DNA from: Phallus indusiatus
Taxonomy: Eukaryota > Basidiomycota > Agaricomycetes > Phallales > Phallaceae
Assembly: GCA_027605045.1 (NCBI GenBank)
Contig: JAQFWX010000001.1
Coordinates: 1,612,001 to 1,676,000, forward strand
Length of the DNA stretch: 64,000 nucleotides
Reading direction: 5' to 3'
A program made the translations under genes and the position numbers. Position 1 is the stretch's first letter; every line of letters begins with the position of its first letter. The notes beneath the pieces were generated by a model. The model was not told where the DNA came from and did not search any database. It saw only the letters and a list, made by a program, of their open reading frames with translations. This document shows positions 11,430 to 23,842 of the stretch, piece by piece.

Positions 11430-14400
11430 TCTTTCTTTGCTTTGCGTAGTGTAGAATGAAGAACTGGTGTGAAAGAGCCGACTTCGGACACGTAGGATAA
11501 TGGAAAGAAGCTCTTGGACTGAGTGGCAACCTTGCTGAGGAACTTCTGGTGACTTGCTAGTCGACGTCTTTATATAACATGGTGGGTTTTTTGCAAGCTA
11601 ACGAGCCGAATTAGGACACACATAAAAAGATAATACACCCAATTAGGTAGGAGATATCAGACACCCGAAGCCAAGAACCCTGCGACCCTAGTATACTGTC
11701 GGAGTTCTGGATCCCAGTTTGTTTTTATTGTCCTAATTGTTCGTGCGACTACTTTGGGATAAGGAAAAAGACCAAAGTAATGGCGTGCACTATGATTGCA
11801 TGACAACCATAGAATTATATGTGATTATTTGAGTGTGATGCAGCAGAAATGAACCAGGATCGAGATCTGTCATAATTTTGGCTTTCCTCATTCGTATGGA
11901 TTCACATAGAACGACGATGAAAGAATTTTTCCTTTTTGTTTATTCCATTTTTGATTAGGAGGGCCATGTTAACCGAAGGCGTGAGAGTGAAAAAGGGATG
12001 CCTTTTGTTATTGTTTCGTGAACAAATTCGAAAAGCAGTGATAGTGGAGATACGATGCATGTGATGCGTGACGTCCATGTTTTTTTGTGTACCCTAATTT
12101 GGGCATTGACGCTTTCTATTTTGGGCAAAAAGGTGGGGATGCCGAGCTGTGCCGGCACTTTCCGAATTTGAAATTTGTCAGTTCATTGGCTGTTTTTCTA
12201 CTCCAAATGCAGCGATCTCCCTCGATATCACCCACGACGGAGAAATGGTTATTGAGAAGTTCATTATGAGTGAGAGAGATTCTTTTGTACCACTAATACC
12301 ACTGACGTGTTGTGGTAGCCAACAGACTTGGTAAATTACTTTCTTCGGGGACATAATAATACAGTTATGTGAAAAGGATGAAACTCCCACCCTTTGTGAA
12401 TCGATGATTCTTTGATAAGACTCATTCATTATACCTCGTTAATTATGGCTTCTGTCGCCCATTTACCGCCCTGTGAGTCATGTTCTCAGTGCAAAATCCT
12501 TATTTGCGCCAACAATTTTGAAGTTTCATACCGGACATGAACATGAATCTTGTCATGAACTCTCGTCGCCTTGAGATCATGTTCACCAGGGTGTTTCTTT
12601 ATTAATCTACCATGTCATGGCGATACCTTTCAATGGTTTCCCAAGAAATAACACAAATAGATCTTCGTTCCGAGTCGCCGCCACTAACCATTTGCAAATA
12701 GATGACTCGACCAACTCGCGACGCAACTGTTGCTATCGATATTTCCTCCCCTTTGTAAACTAAGCAACATACCCGTGCGCACGAGCTTTAACTTATGAGG
12801 CCTGGAGATTAAGTGAGTACTAGGAGTTGAGTGTATTAGTCCTGAAACTCCCGGATTGTCTCAAAGAATTCAAGGCTAACGGTTTAATTTTTATAGGGCG
12901 TAACTTAAAGATTGGCATTCACAATATTACAATGAAATCATCACGGTGATGAACACTGAATAACCCTGAGTGGAAACTTCTTTTTGAGCCTCCTCGCATT
13001 AAGAGAAGAACCTGATAAACTTTCGTCGGTTGTTTAGATGCTCGACGCCGAAAATTATTCTTTTTCCAGTGACATTCAAAGCTGGCTTTCATTTTCATCG
13101 CGATTTCGAGCAGGGGCCTTGGGCACAGACGTTCGGAACCACCACCATCAGAACACACATATACTACGAAACGTTACTTGTAGCCTGATAGGCAGGCTAT
13201 GGCAGTCAAAGGAAAACCAGTGGCTACTTCATCCCATAACATTGTGACTCGAGCACGTGCTCCCTCAGTATACAATCTTTCCAGTCCCGGTTTGACACCT
13301 CGTATTCGCAACAGATTACTAGGCTCAGTTGTAGCCTCGCCGACGCGGTTTCGCCGGAAGGTACTGAAATTCCTGCATCGACTATTCTGTTGACAAAATT
13401 TTCCTCATGTCTTGATGCCCCTATTTCCCAATTAACAATCCAAGCTGAAGTTTTTTTTTTCGAGGTGAGTGACTTGACCGAAACTACTAGCACTGAGCCT
13501 GTTCCACCGTTTCATTCCAATTGAAGACCTCCTAACCTGAAAAGGATGCGGAGTTAGCATAATTTCTTATTTTCCCGAAGCCCTTTCACTTATTACTTCT
13601 GATAGCAAATACCGCAGAGGCTCGATGGACATTACTGAGATTCCGAACTTCGATTTTCATTCTTCTTTATAGGATTCGGTGCTTGATTTTTTGCTGTTAT
13701 AAGAAGTTTAGAAATAAATTGCGATAATGATTAATTAGAGCTTATCGCTATAGTGATTTGGCTGCGTCAAAGAGTTAATGGTAAGAGGGAGCCGCTTTAA
13801 CAAGATGTAAGGCTATATTACTAAATAGCCTCTGGTCCCCTATTATTCTAACTGGTATTCGCTCGCTTCGTTCATAATTTCGTGCGCCAATACGATTACC
13901 CTTGCTGCAATTCTCAGTGTTTTCCGAGTCGCTTTCAGAATAACGGCGTTCGCTTGTATCACCACCGATTGAATTCTCGCTCATGCATGCACGCGCTTGC
14001 TACGTGCAGAATTGACTTTGGGGTTACTATTCTCTTGATCATTACCTATGCCAAATTTTCATCGAACTCGCTTCCGAACAAGAAAAATGTTTGGACGTTC
14101 AGCGAAGTGCCCCGCTCTTCAGTATCTTAAGCTTGGATTCGACGACATAATGCACATTAATACTAAAACTTTATCATGCGCGCGTTAATCTCGCTTTTTG
14201 AATATCTCCTTGAAGTTTTACGTAGACAGGAACATTTTGAACTGCGGGAAAAATTTCAAGGAATGGAGCTTTCTATTCGACTGGCTTGTAATCGTGATGG
14301 ACTATTTCTCCATTTCCTTGGGAGGTCGCACAGGTCAAGCGGGCACTCAACTGTGTAAACGATGTACAATATTTCTGGCTGCATTGAGACCTATTATGTC

Positions 14401-15315
14401 TGGCTTCGAGTAGCTGAGTGGCTGGCTCAGGCTAAATGCTATCAATACTGGTATTTTTTCTTGGGATTTTGATAGGACCATCAAGTGTTGCTACCATCGT
14501 TGCTAGCATATGAGCACGCTTCATTGACAGCACGTCTAGCTGGATGAGATACCCGAACCCCAACGGGTAATGGTCATGACACTGTTTCCTTAGAAGCGGG
14601 ACCAGTGACAACCATTTTTAGTAAGTAACATAGACGCGTGTAATTGAAATAGATTTTAATATAAACCCTTCCCCGCCGCGGTGTGCATTCAATTGGAAAG
14701 CTTAATACTAGACGAAGCGTATTTAGTTCGATTTTAGATTAGGTTTTGTTGTACTGGATCAGATCTGAAAATTGCAAGATAACGTTTGTAAATGTGAATT
14801 GTATACATATATGACCTGCAGTCGGTGAATGCAGAATTCAAGTACATCCCACTCTAGTTTTTTCAAGGGCATATAATAAATTAATGCTCGGTTTTAATTA
14901 GTCAGGAACAAGGCGTTGAGTGAAATGGCGTAAACCTTAACGCATAGGAAAAGTTGCCACAAGGGGTAGGTACATTATGATGCTAATCAATGTATACAGG
15001 TACATATTATTCTATGTGCGATAAGGACAAATTCCACAATGGGTCTAGCTAGTGTGACAGTAATAATTGATTAGGATCGAGATATAAATAAAGTTCTGGA
15101 GGTAACATATGATAGAAGATAATACTTGCAAATATGTGAGGTAGGTGTCAGCTATACAATATGTGGATCCCGAAGTGTTGTCGCCCGCACTTGCTGTGAA
15201 TGAAGATCACGGCATATCCCACTAGCAAACGTCTTCAAGTGTATGTTTATCGATGATTATCCTCGTCCGGTGATTGGTGAGACCTCCTGACGTTGAAGGC
15301 CCTGAAGCTCCACCT
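11430..15315. other. Gene-poor stretch of 3.9 kb
   Basis: I find no open frame here with recognisable protein content, although small frames occur on both strands (for example 13038-13247 and 14198-14413). The neighbouring DUF6533 gene consists entirely of short exons, so a similarly fragmented gene could be hidden. I tried the most hydrophobic short frame (14198-14413) and could not extend it with splice sites. No tRNA, rRNA or transposon signature was recognised. Confidence 0.4.
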
Positions 15316-17255
15316 TCACACGGCGACGCCGACTTTGTCCGCAGTATTAGTCTTAGGGACCCGACTGGTTAATTGAATGTCATTGCACCCCATCGGTTTG
15401 GGACAGTCGGGGAGGTCGGAGCTGGATGCAAAACCGTTCTCCTCGGCTGAGAGAGACATACCAGCCACGGTCAACGCATGTTTGGCGGTCTCAGTTTCTA
15501 TTCGACAGTGAACACATTGTTTTTCCCCTTCCTCGAAAAATTGAACCACATGTGAGGTGAAAACACCGGAAGGAGTGTCAGATGATGTATGCGTGCAGTA
15601 GGGTTGTTCCGATCGTTTTTTCTGCAGCCGAAGCATTAATCGACAAACGAGCATGGTCGAGAACGATTGACTGAAGCTTTAGAGTAGAAAACTTCGTCAA
15701 TGTTCGATATTCTGTCCTAGTTGTACTTCACTTACCTCGCCCCCAACGATTTGTAGGTGTCTTTGCCGAACTTTGAGAAAGTGGTTTAAAATGAGGATTG
15801 AAGAGAATAATTTTTTTTTGACCCACCAGCAGAAACAGAAAGTTGAAAAAATGCGTCAAGCACACCACAACATAATACATGATACCGTCTCGAAATAATA
15901 AGTCCATGAGCTCGGAGCTATGTAACGGCAGAATTTCAATATAAAATTCACGTCAGAACGGGTTTTGAAACGTTGTTGATCGGATAAGACAAACCCTTTT
16001 GTTTTGGCCGTGATACGCTGACCCGGAAACGACTTCCGAATGCACCGTAACTTGTAGAGCGTCATGGCAAAAATTGTTGTGTCCACAATTAACAATCCAG
16101 CATAATAAATAGACGCTACTCGCTCTAGACTGCGCCCAACTAAGCATAACCTTGTTGTGGCTGAAGAGGATGAGACTTAAGCCTAATACTGCAAGATTAA
16201 TCTCAAAAAAAAAAGTCACATACAAATAACCCAATTAGGCAGGTTAACTTCATCTGCATTTTGAATTCAAATGACAGATGCGGATAATAGAATTGGTCAG
16301 GACTTTTGAAGTTCCGCAAATAGCAGCGCAGAAAAAAAAAACTCACGTCCAGATCTATTCGCTATTATCATAAGAGCCAGCATCACTCCCCAAAGAAAAA
16401 GTAGGAAGAACAAGACGGTACGCGAGCGGTCATACAGCGCGAATGTGCGGAGAATCATCATCCCTTGAGAGGAGAAGGCCGAAGAATTCAAAGCTACACG
16501 ACGAATGGACAAGGTGGAAACTCACAAACAGCAACTATGGGCGCGTAACCGAGTCGGTCATGTTTGGGATTGGGGCAAAGGTTAAGGAGACTTACGGGTC
16601 AGAACTAAACACGTAATGAAAAGGGGAAAATTTGAACGATAATAAACGTTGCAACTATGAAAACGAATTAGCAATTAATGGGCAAAAACCACGCGGATTA
16701 AACATTACGCCTGAAGGAGACGTTATTAAGAACGGGAGCCCTTAGCAACAAACAAAACGTACTGATGCATTCCAGACAGGAAAGAGAGCTGAATTTGTAT
16801 GAGAAATTGGGAAGAGGCGAAGTAGCTCTAATAACCACATACAAAAGCTGCTGAGCACCAGCCCGAAAGGGGTTAAATATCGGACAATAAGAAAGAACCA
16901 GCATCCAAAATTAAAGCTTTTTCGTGCGGCTTTCCATATATATGTAATCTGAAGACGAATGCGCATCGGAAAAAGGATATTAATGAAGTGAAATAATATA
17001 CCTCATCGTCAAGAGTTATGACTAGAGATATAGATCAAAGACAATTCGCTGAATTCGCTGGATGAAACGATATAACACGTACTGTGGTCATATATAAGTA
17101 TTGTGGCTGAGATAAGTATTGCGTATCGTTGGTATCCTCTGCCAGAAAAATTGTTTGATTTGGTGGGATTCTTTTGGTCAGTAAACTGGAGAATCTTACA
17201 CAAGAGTGACAACACCGTTCAAAAGAGCTGCATTTTCTTCCAGTTGCGACGCCAT
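15316..17255 (-). CDS. DUF6533 multi-pass membrane protein, 13 exons
   Basis: Proposed exons: 17255-17200, 17138-17083, 17021-17002, 16948-16843, 16788-16763, 16710-16709, 16654-16596, 16493-16347, 16253-16224, 16139-15995, 15917-15827, 15770-15736 and 15670-15316. They sum to 1128 nt and 375 aa with no internal stop. The protein follows the basidiomycete DUF6533 pattern. YDHIITLDDEITYIWK precedes a first long membrane segment (FLIVRYL), then come MMILRTFALYDRSR, YYAGLLIVDTTIFAMTLYK, LLFRDGIMYYVVV and the C-terminal MLVCRLMLRL. About seven membrane segments are followed by a hydrophilic Cys/Ser-rich tail. The function of the family is not established. Every junction is GT-AG. The 2-nt exon at 16710-16709 and the GTTTGT donor at 15994 are the weakest points. 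Confidence 0.75.
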
Positions 17256-17500
17256 GCTGTTGAGGAGAATGCAAAAAGAAACGAATTATAGCTTCGTCTT
17301 TAAATATAGAGCAGGCTTAAAGCAGAATCATTAAGCGATCCGACGACTAATCTTTGGACATAGCCGAACGCTCCTCAATCGATACTGATTTTGATAATTT
17401 TTTTTCTTGGCGGAGACAGGTGGAAACAAGGTTATCTATGCGAGAATCTATGGCGGCAAACTTTAAAATACTCGTAAGCAAGTCGCTCGGAGACTAGGAT

Positions 17501-19118
17501 TTATGGAAAGACGGATAACACCACATTTCTACCGCTGCCCAGGCTTTGTTCAAATAAATTGATCATCTGTATGGTTCGCCCAGGCAGATTCTCGACTAAA
17601 TATAAGTAACGATCAATCAGAATTAGACTTTCTGTGACAGGACCGATTCTACTTCGTAAAGTATGGAGAACCTCTAATTGCGACTTTAAACTTGGATCAA
17701 CCTCATCGCATGGTTCGTTTATTAGAGTTCTGTCTAATTTCCGTTCGGCCTCGGAGACGAACTTTCCGAAAGTGGTATATGCTGTGTCAGGCAAACGACC
17801 TATCTTTATGGATCGAGTTGCCTCGGAAAGTTTTGTGTCACGTTGAGAGAGCATTAGTTTCCCCAGAAGAGCCCTATACACGACTTTCCGAATGGCTAGA
17901 TCGGCAATTGACTTTGTGGAAGAATTAATCGCCCATTGAAGGGGAGATTGAGAAGCCAAGCTACGGTGATTGTAGGACAGATACAGTTTGGTTTCTAATT
18001 CATCGTTTGCATCGACGACCAGCTTAGATAGGGGGAAATCTGAAAATATTACTTCAAAATCCGCGAATAGTTACTCCTAAAAGACGCACCTGTGTCAGGA
18101 GACATTAAGTTATAACAACACCCTGCTACCGTTAAACCCGCCGCAAACCAAGCGCGATCGGGTGCAATCCGGGAATTCTCCACAAAGAAACGAAATATAT
18201 CAGGTGTAAGGGAGCCACAAGCGTGCAGTGCAACACAAACAATTGGAATGGGATTTGTTGTTGAATCACTAATAAGCCATTCAGTCACAGATCGCTGAAG
18301 GCTAGTTGGATTGACGTCAATGGTTTGATGTAATAATGTTCCCTCCCGATTTTGTGCATCAGTCGGTCCCTGAAAGGGTTCCGAGTTGCGAGGAGGCAGT
18401 TCTGGCGCAGCTAATTGACTCAGCTCACGCGACTGTTGCTTTCGCTGGGCTTTCGCAATATTGTTTGTACGTCTCTCAAAACCTTTGGTTTGAACTGGGG
18501 AAAAATCCAGAGCCAAAACATCCATTGAAAGTGGTGGTTGAGTCAGAGCTCTCGAAAGATACCCCTGGAGATTCAAGTCAGTAATGATAAAGAGATTTAA
18601 AGTAGAAATCGACGAACTTGTCCAGCGCCTGCATCAACAATATATTTTAAACCACTACGACTTTTCAAATTATTAGAAAGAAAAGATATCATTTGGGACA
18701 CTTCATGTGCCTTTTTTGGTGACATTCCGCGTAGTGGCGGTGAGTTTGAATGACCAAATTCAAAATCAACCTCGCGGGGTAAAGTAAGAGAATCAATTCG
18801 GTGGAGGAGCTCATTAAGCGGCTGAGGGATACTGAGATAACGGCTGGGATCAAGACCATATCCGGGAACAAGGCATTTCCAAATATCATTCCCTCCGCCG
18901 GCCCAATCCCACCAGGGTAACCATTCATGTTTTGGACCATCGTTGGCTACATCGTTGGGATGCGATTCTAATAATGATCGAACGAGCGGTGTAGTCAAAA
19001 ATTCTAAACATGCTGCGACGTAATTTTGAACCATAGTTGTTGAGGTAATGTTGATTGTGTCATCGCGAAATGCAGCTGGCAATTGATTCGGTGATAGACC
19101 CCTTAAAGACTGTTCCAT
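17501..19118 (-). CDS. METTL25/RRNAD1-family methyltransferase-like protein
   Basis: Exons are 19118-18618, 18564-18090 and 18039-17501, giving 504 aa. Both introns are short GT-AG (GTTCGT to TCCAG, GTGCGT to TTCAG). Near residues 140-172 the sequence has MSPKKAHEV and then the SAM-binding VDAGAGQ, which splicing joins to GYLSRAL. This glycine-rich loop and the preceding MSPKK are typical of the METTL25 (Methyltransf_32) family. VCVALHACGSLTPDIFRFF follows, and then the CCYNLMSPD segment near residue 320. The N-terminal WLPWWDWAGG region also fits. Metazoan members are reported as protein or rRNA-related methyltransferases, so the substrate here is left open. An in-frame open stretch continues 36 nt upstream of the ATG to a possible acceptor, so an extra 5' exon is possible. 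Confidence 0.85.
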
Positions 19119-19371
19119 AGTATCGAATGGATGACGAAAATAGACTTTTTGTGCCTGTTAATGTCAAACATCCAGTCAGGTTATGGCGAATACAATAAAA
19201 AAGGAGGAAAGAATGCACGCACATATCTCCGGGGAGAAATCTGTGTTCAAGTCTTAGCGGAAACCGCCGCGTCACAGTTATCACATTACCAAAATAGAGT
19301 AATAAAATAGATGCAACACAAATTTAACAATTATTAAAAAAAGATCACGAGCAGTATATTCAACAGTAGCC

Positions 19372-19572
19372 CTAACTAAATACAGTTTGTTTTATTTTTG
19401 CATTGAAATGGGGACGAATTACTATTTGATGGTCTTGAGTCTCCGCGATCGCAGGCTCTTGCTCGCTAAGTAACAAATCAACTAGGAGATGAAGAGTGTT
19501 TACGGCTTCAGATGTCACTTGGAGAAAGACCTTGTTACTGAGGCGATAATATACACGAACAACAAGTTCCAT
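19372..19572 (-). CDS. Possible small protein of 66 aa
   Basis: A single open frame starts at an ATG (19572) and reads MELVVRVYYRLSNKVFL, then a Leu-rich helix (NTLHLLVDLLL), ending in a basic segment. It sits 253 bp upstream of the METTL25-like gene on the same strand. The amino-acid pattern looks protein-like (alternating hydrophobic strand, then amphipathic helix), but no family is recognised. It could be an exon of something larger or chance. Confidence 0.22.
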   Translation of the reverse strand: MELVVRVYYRLSNKVFLQVTSEAVNTLHLLVDLLLSEQEPAIAETQDHQIVIRPHFNAKIKQTVFS

Positions 19573-20256
19573 CTTAATCGCGGTCTTGGACGAGGCTAAG
19601 CGCAAAAATACGGTGGACTATTGACTCGGACGCCTACAAAATTGTCGTCTTTGTGTGCTTAATATATTCCCGCTTAATGACTAGTAGTATCAAGGGATAC
19701 AGAGTTTTGATAATCTATCAAAGTAGAACGCGTGATTGGAGGCAGTGTCTGCCATGAAAGTAAGAATGAACATACCGCTCTTCGCGACTATGGACCGGAA
19801 CGCTCTTAAGTGGGACAGAGTTCCTCGATCGCCTTCGGATCATTGTCCGTGGCGATTGGGATTCATTCCGGAGTTAGTCTCGTAGTCGATGGAGTCGGTA
19901 CAAGTTCGTAGGTGCCATTACATAGCGTGTCGGACTCAAAGTCACAAACGGTGTTGAGATTGCTGCCTCGACATTTCCCCAAGTAGTCCTAGATTATCCA
20001 TGTGAATAATAGAAGTCCACCAGACGTTCACCAGATGTGTAATTTGACAGGGAAGAGCTCCGAGTGCTGAGTGGACCTCGCCGTTCGGGTTAAACAGGAG
20101 TTTAGTCAGCATCTGTCAGCAACCGCCCAACCTTCGGAACTCCACGCCACTCAGGACCGCGTGTCTTGCGTTCGTGGTGACTTCAGAGTTACTTCTAACA
20201 GGCGCACACACCTTTCAAATTCAAACCGTCATCTAACATACATACAGCTATTGGCT
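19573..20256. other. Intergenic region upstream of 2-oxoglutarate dehydrogenase
   Basis: It holds the divergent promoter space between the small minus-strand frame and the plus-strand OGDH gene. The OGDH open frame extends upstream of its ATG to 20071 without another ATG, so 20257 is taken as the start. Nothing else was recognised. Confidence 0.4.
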
Positions 20257-23200
20257 ATGTTACGGCGACAAGCACTCAGGGCGGGTCAGTCTTTGCGCTC
20301 CTTGCGCATCTCACCTAGCCTTATTTCTCGCCATCTTGCCTCGGCTGCACCCGGAACCGATATTTTTGCCAATGGAACGAATGCCTATTATGCAGAAGAA
20401 ATGTACAAACGCTGGAGAGCCGACCCCAAGGCTGTCCATTCATCTTGGGATGTTTATTTCTCCGGACTGGACAAAGGATTGCCTGGTCAAGAGGCTTTTC
20501 AAGCACCACCTGGATTGGTCGTTAGGCCAGCTGATGGAGCTACACAATTGCATGGCTTAGGGGGACAAGAAGTCAATGATCATTTGAAGGTATGATGTGT
20601 TCTTCTTACAAAAAAATTGTTACGTTTGTAATAACAAATTTCTTGCACAAAGGTTCAATTGCTTGTTCGAGCTTACCAAGTCCGTGGCCACCACATTGCA
20701 GACCTTGATCCTTTGGGCATATTAGATGCTGATTTGGACAACATTCGACCCGCTGAATTAGAGCTAAGCCATTATGGATGGTCGGAGCGCGATCTCGACA
20801 AACAATTCACATTGGGACCTGGTATTCTACCTCATTTCGCAACTGAAGAACGAAAGACTATGACATTACGGGAAATAATCAAAACCTGTAGACGAATATA
20901 CTGTAAGTCGTAAATTTATACAGTACACGTGTCGACTTACTCCATGCTCTTTTTAGGTGGTGCCGTTGGGATTCAATATATCCATATTCCCGACAAAGAC
21001 CAGTGCGACTGGATCCGTGAACGTGTGGAAATTCCCAAACCTTGGAACTATACCGGAGAAGAAAAGAGAATGATCCTAGATCGTATAATGTGGTCCGAAA
21101 TGTTCGAGAAGTTTATTGCCAGCAAATATCCCAATGAGAAGCGATTCGGTTTAGAGGGATGCGAGACTCTTATACCCGGCATGAAGGCATTGATAGACCG
21201 CTCCGTTGATCATGGAGTAAAGTCCATCACTATTGGCATGCCTCATCGGGGTCGTCTCAATGTTTTAGCTAATGTTATTCGAAAACCTATAGAAGCTATC
21301 CTAAACGAATTCTCTGGCAGTAACGATGCATCGGAAGGAGGCGATGTCAAATACCATCTTGGTGCGAACTACGTTCGACCCACACCCTCCGGAAAGCGTG
21401 TGGCCCTTTCATTGGTTGCCAATCCGTCTCACTTGGAGGCCTGCACTCCCGTCGTACTCGGAAAAACCCGTGCTATTCAACATTTCGATAAAGATGAGAA
21501 GGAGCATAAAGTTGCTATGGCTGTGTTGCTCCACGGTGATGCAGCATTCGCTGGGCAAGGTGTAGTCTACGAAACCATGGGCTTCCACAATCTTCCTTGC
21601 TATGGCACTGGCGGTACCATACATTTGATCATCAATAACCAGATTGGTTTCACTACTGATCCACGATTCGCACGATCAACACCATATCCGTCAGATATTG
21701 CCAAATCCATTGATGCACCTATCTTCCATGTTAATGGCGACAACGTTGAAGCTGTTACATTCGTTTGCCAACTAGCAGCAGACTACCGAGCTAAGTTCAA
21801 GAAGGACGTTGTCATCGATGTCGTTTGTTACCGTCGTTATGGACATAACGAAACTGATCAGCCCAGTTTCACGCAGCCTAGAATGTACAAGGCGATTGAG
21901 AAGCAACCGACTCCATTGACACAATACACAAATTTCTTGGTTGGTCGCAAGACTTTTACCGAAAAGGATATCGAGGAACATCGGAAATGGGTTTGGGGAA
22001 TGCTTGAGAAAGCTGCTGACGGGGCGAAGAATTACGTGCCTTCGAACAAAGAATGGTTATCTGCGTCATGGCCGGGATTCCCTTCGCCTAAAGAATTAGC
22101 CGAGGTTACTCTTCGTTCCCAAAATACCGGTGTTTCCGAAGAAGTGCTAAAGAAAATTGGACATGCGATATCTGTTCCTCCATCAAAATTTAATGTTCAT
22201 CGCAATCTTGCTCGAATCCTAGCAACTCGGGGTAAAACTGTCGAAGAAGGTACTAACATTGACTGGGCAACTGCTGAGGCACTTGCGATTGGCTCGCTCG
22301 CCCTTGAACAGATTCATGTTCGTTTGTCTGGCCAGGACGTGGAGCGTGGTACCTTTTCGCAGCGACATGCTGTACTCCATGACCAAGAGAATGAGGAACA
22401 ATATATACCTCTTAACCACTTAGGTGGTAACCAGGCTCGCTTCGTGGTCTGTAACTCTTCGTTATCTGAATACGGTGCTCTTGGATTTGAGATGGGTTAT
22501 TCGCTGGTGTCTCCTGACGCCTTGACTATTTGGGAAGCCCAATTCGGTGACTTCGCGAACAATGCACAAGTTATCATCGATCAATACGTCGCATCGGGCG
22601 AACGCAAATGGCTCCAGCGCAGTGGTTTAGTCATGAGCTTGCCACATGGATATGACGGACAAGGACCCGAGCACTCTAGTGGACGTATTGAACGATTCTT
22701 GCAGCTTTGCGATGATAACCCACATGTTTTCCCCTCCCCGGAAAAACTTGAGCGACAACACCAGGACTGCAATATGCAGATTGCTTATCCTACGTACGTA
22801 CACACCGTTATGTCGTGCTGCATCGCTTACTTACCATTAATTTAGTGAACCTGCCAACTACGTGAGTGCTAAACATGACACCTTTGTCTTATCTTATTGA
22901 TGTAACCACTAAAACATTCTCGGATAGTTCCACGTCCTCCGTCGCCAAATTCATCGTGATTATCGCAAGCCGGTAAATAGAACTTCCGCCGTTATTAGCC
23001 TCCATTATAAACTCTAAGCTTATTTTTTGACTTTTTAGCTCATTCTATTCTTCTCTAAATCTTTACTCCGACACCCCGCTGCGAGATCTGATATCTCGGA
23101 AATGACTGGCGACACTCACTTCCAGCGATATATTCCCGAACGTCACCCCGAGGAACTTGTTCAGCCGGAAGAAATTAAACGTCACGTATTGTGTAGCGGT

Positions 23201-23842
23201 AAGTCACGATTCACTTATTTATCATTCTTTTTTTCTTTCTTTTATGAAAAGTTCGATATTAATGGATGATTGATGTTAGGTCAAGTATATTACACTCTTC
23301 TCGACGAACGCAGAAAACGTGGCATCAACAATATTGCTATAAGCAGATTAGAACAAGTATCGCCTTTCCCGTATGACCTGGTACGTTTTTCTTGATATTC
23401 ATTATCTACCATTGAGTTTTGCGTATTCATGGAGCGGTTGTAGCTTACTCCGGATCTCGATCGCTATCCTAATGCCGATTTGCTCTGGTGCCAGGTAAGA
23501 AGGGCTTTAGGCGTTTTAAGTGATGAATCTCAATCTTCTTTCCTTTTCTGAAGGAGGAGCCATTGAATAATGGTTCTTGGACTTATGTTGACCCGCGTAT
23601 TCTGACTGCGTCCAGACAAACTCAATACCACAAGGACAAACGCCCGCTCTATGCCGGACGTGCGCCCACCAGCTCAGTTGCCACCGGCCACAAGGTAAGC
23701 ATTCACATTTTTAGTATGTTTACATTCTTTGGCTTACTTAACAACTATCGTATCATAATAGGTTGTCCACAAGAAGGAAATTGAGCAATTCGTTACGGAC
23801 GCGTTTAACCTTGAACGTGAACAATCCTGGGATCGCAAGTAA
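20257..23842 (+). CDS. KGD1: 2-oxoglutarate dehydrogenase E1 component, mitochondrial
   Basis: Ten exons: 20257-20589, 20653-20902, 20957-22793, 22846-22861, 22928-22972, 23039-23198, 23280-23380, 23444-23494, 23554-23694 and 23762-23842. Together they encode 1004 aa, close to the ~1010 aa of the yeast protein. It is the thiamine-diphosphate E1 that decarboxylates 2-oxoglutarate in the TCA cycle. The N-terminus ([17 protein letters not shown]) is an Arg/Ser-rich mitochondrial presequence. Family landmarks include [25 protein letters not shown] (about residue 288), [11 protein letters not shown] (about 387), [10 protein letters not shown] (about 420) and [14 protein letters not shown] (about 490). 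[18 protein letters not shown] and [11 protein letters not shown] lie in the C-terminal half, and the last exons carry the conserved VLCSGQVYY region. All junctions are GT-AG with frame preserved, including a 16-nt exon 4. I see no missing catalytic residue. Confidence 0.97.

Noticed and set aside
14198..14413. Hydrophobic open frame (FLFDWLVIVMDYFSISLGG region) as a possible membrane-protein exon
   Set aside because: No splice partners or family pattern found; likely chance.
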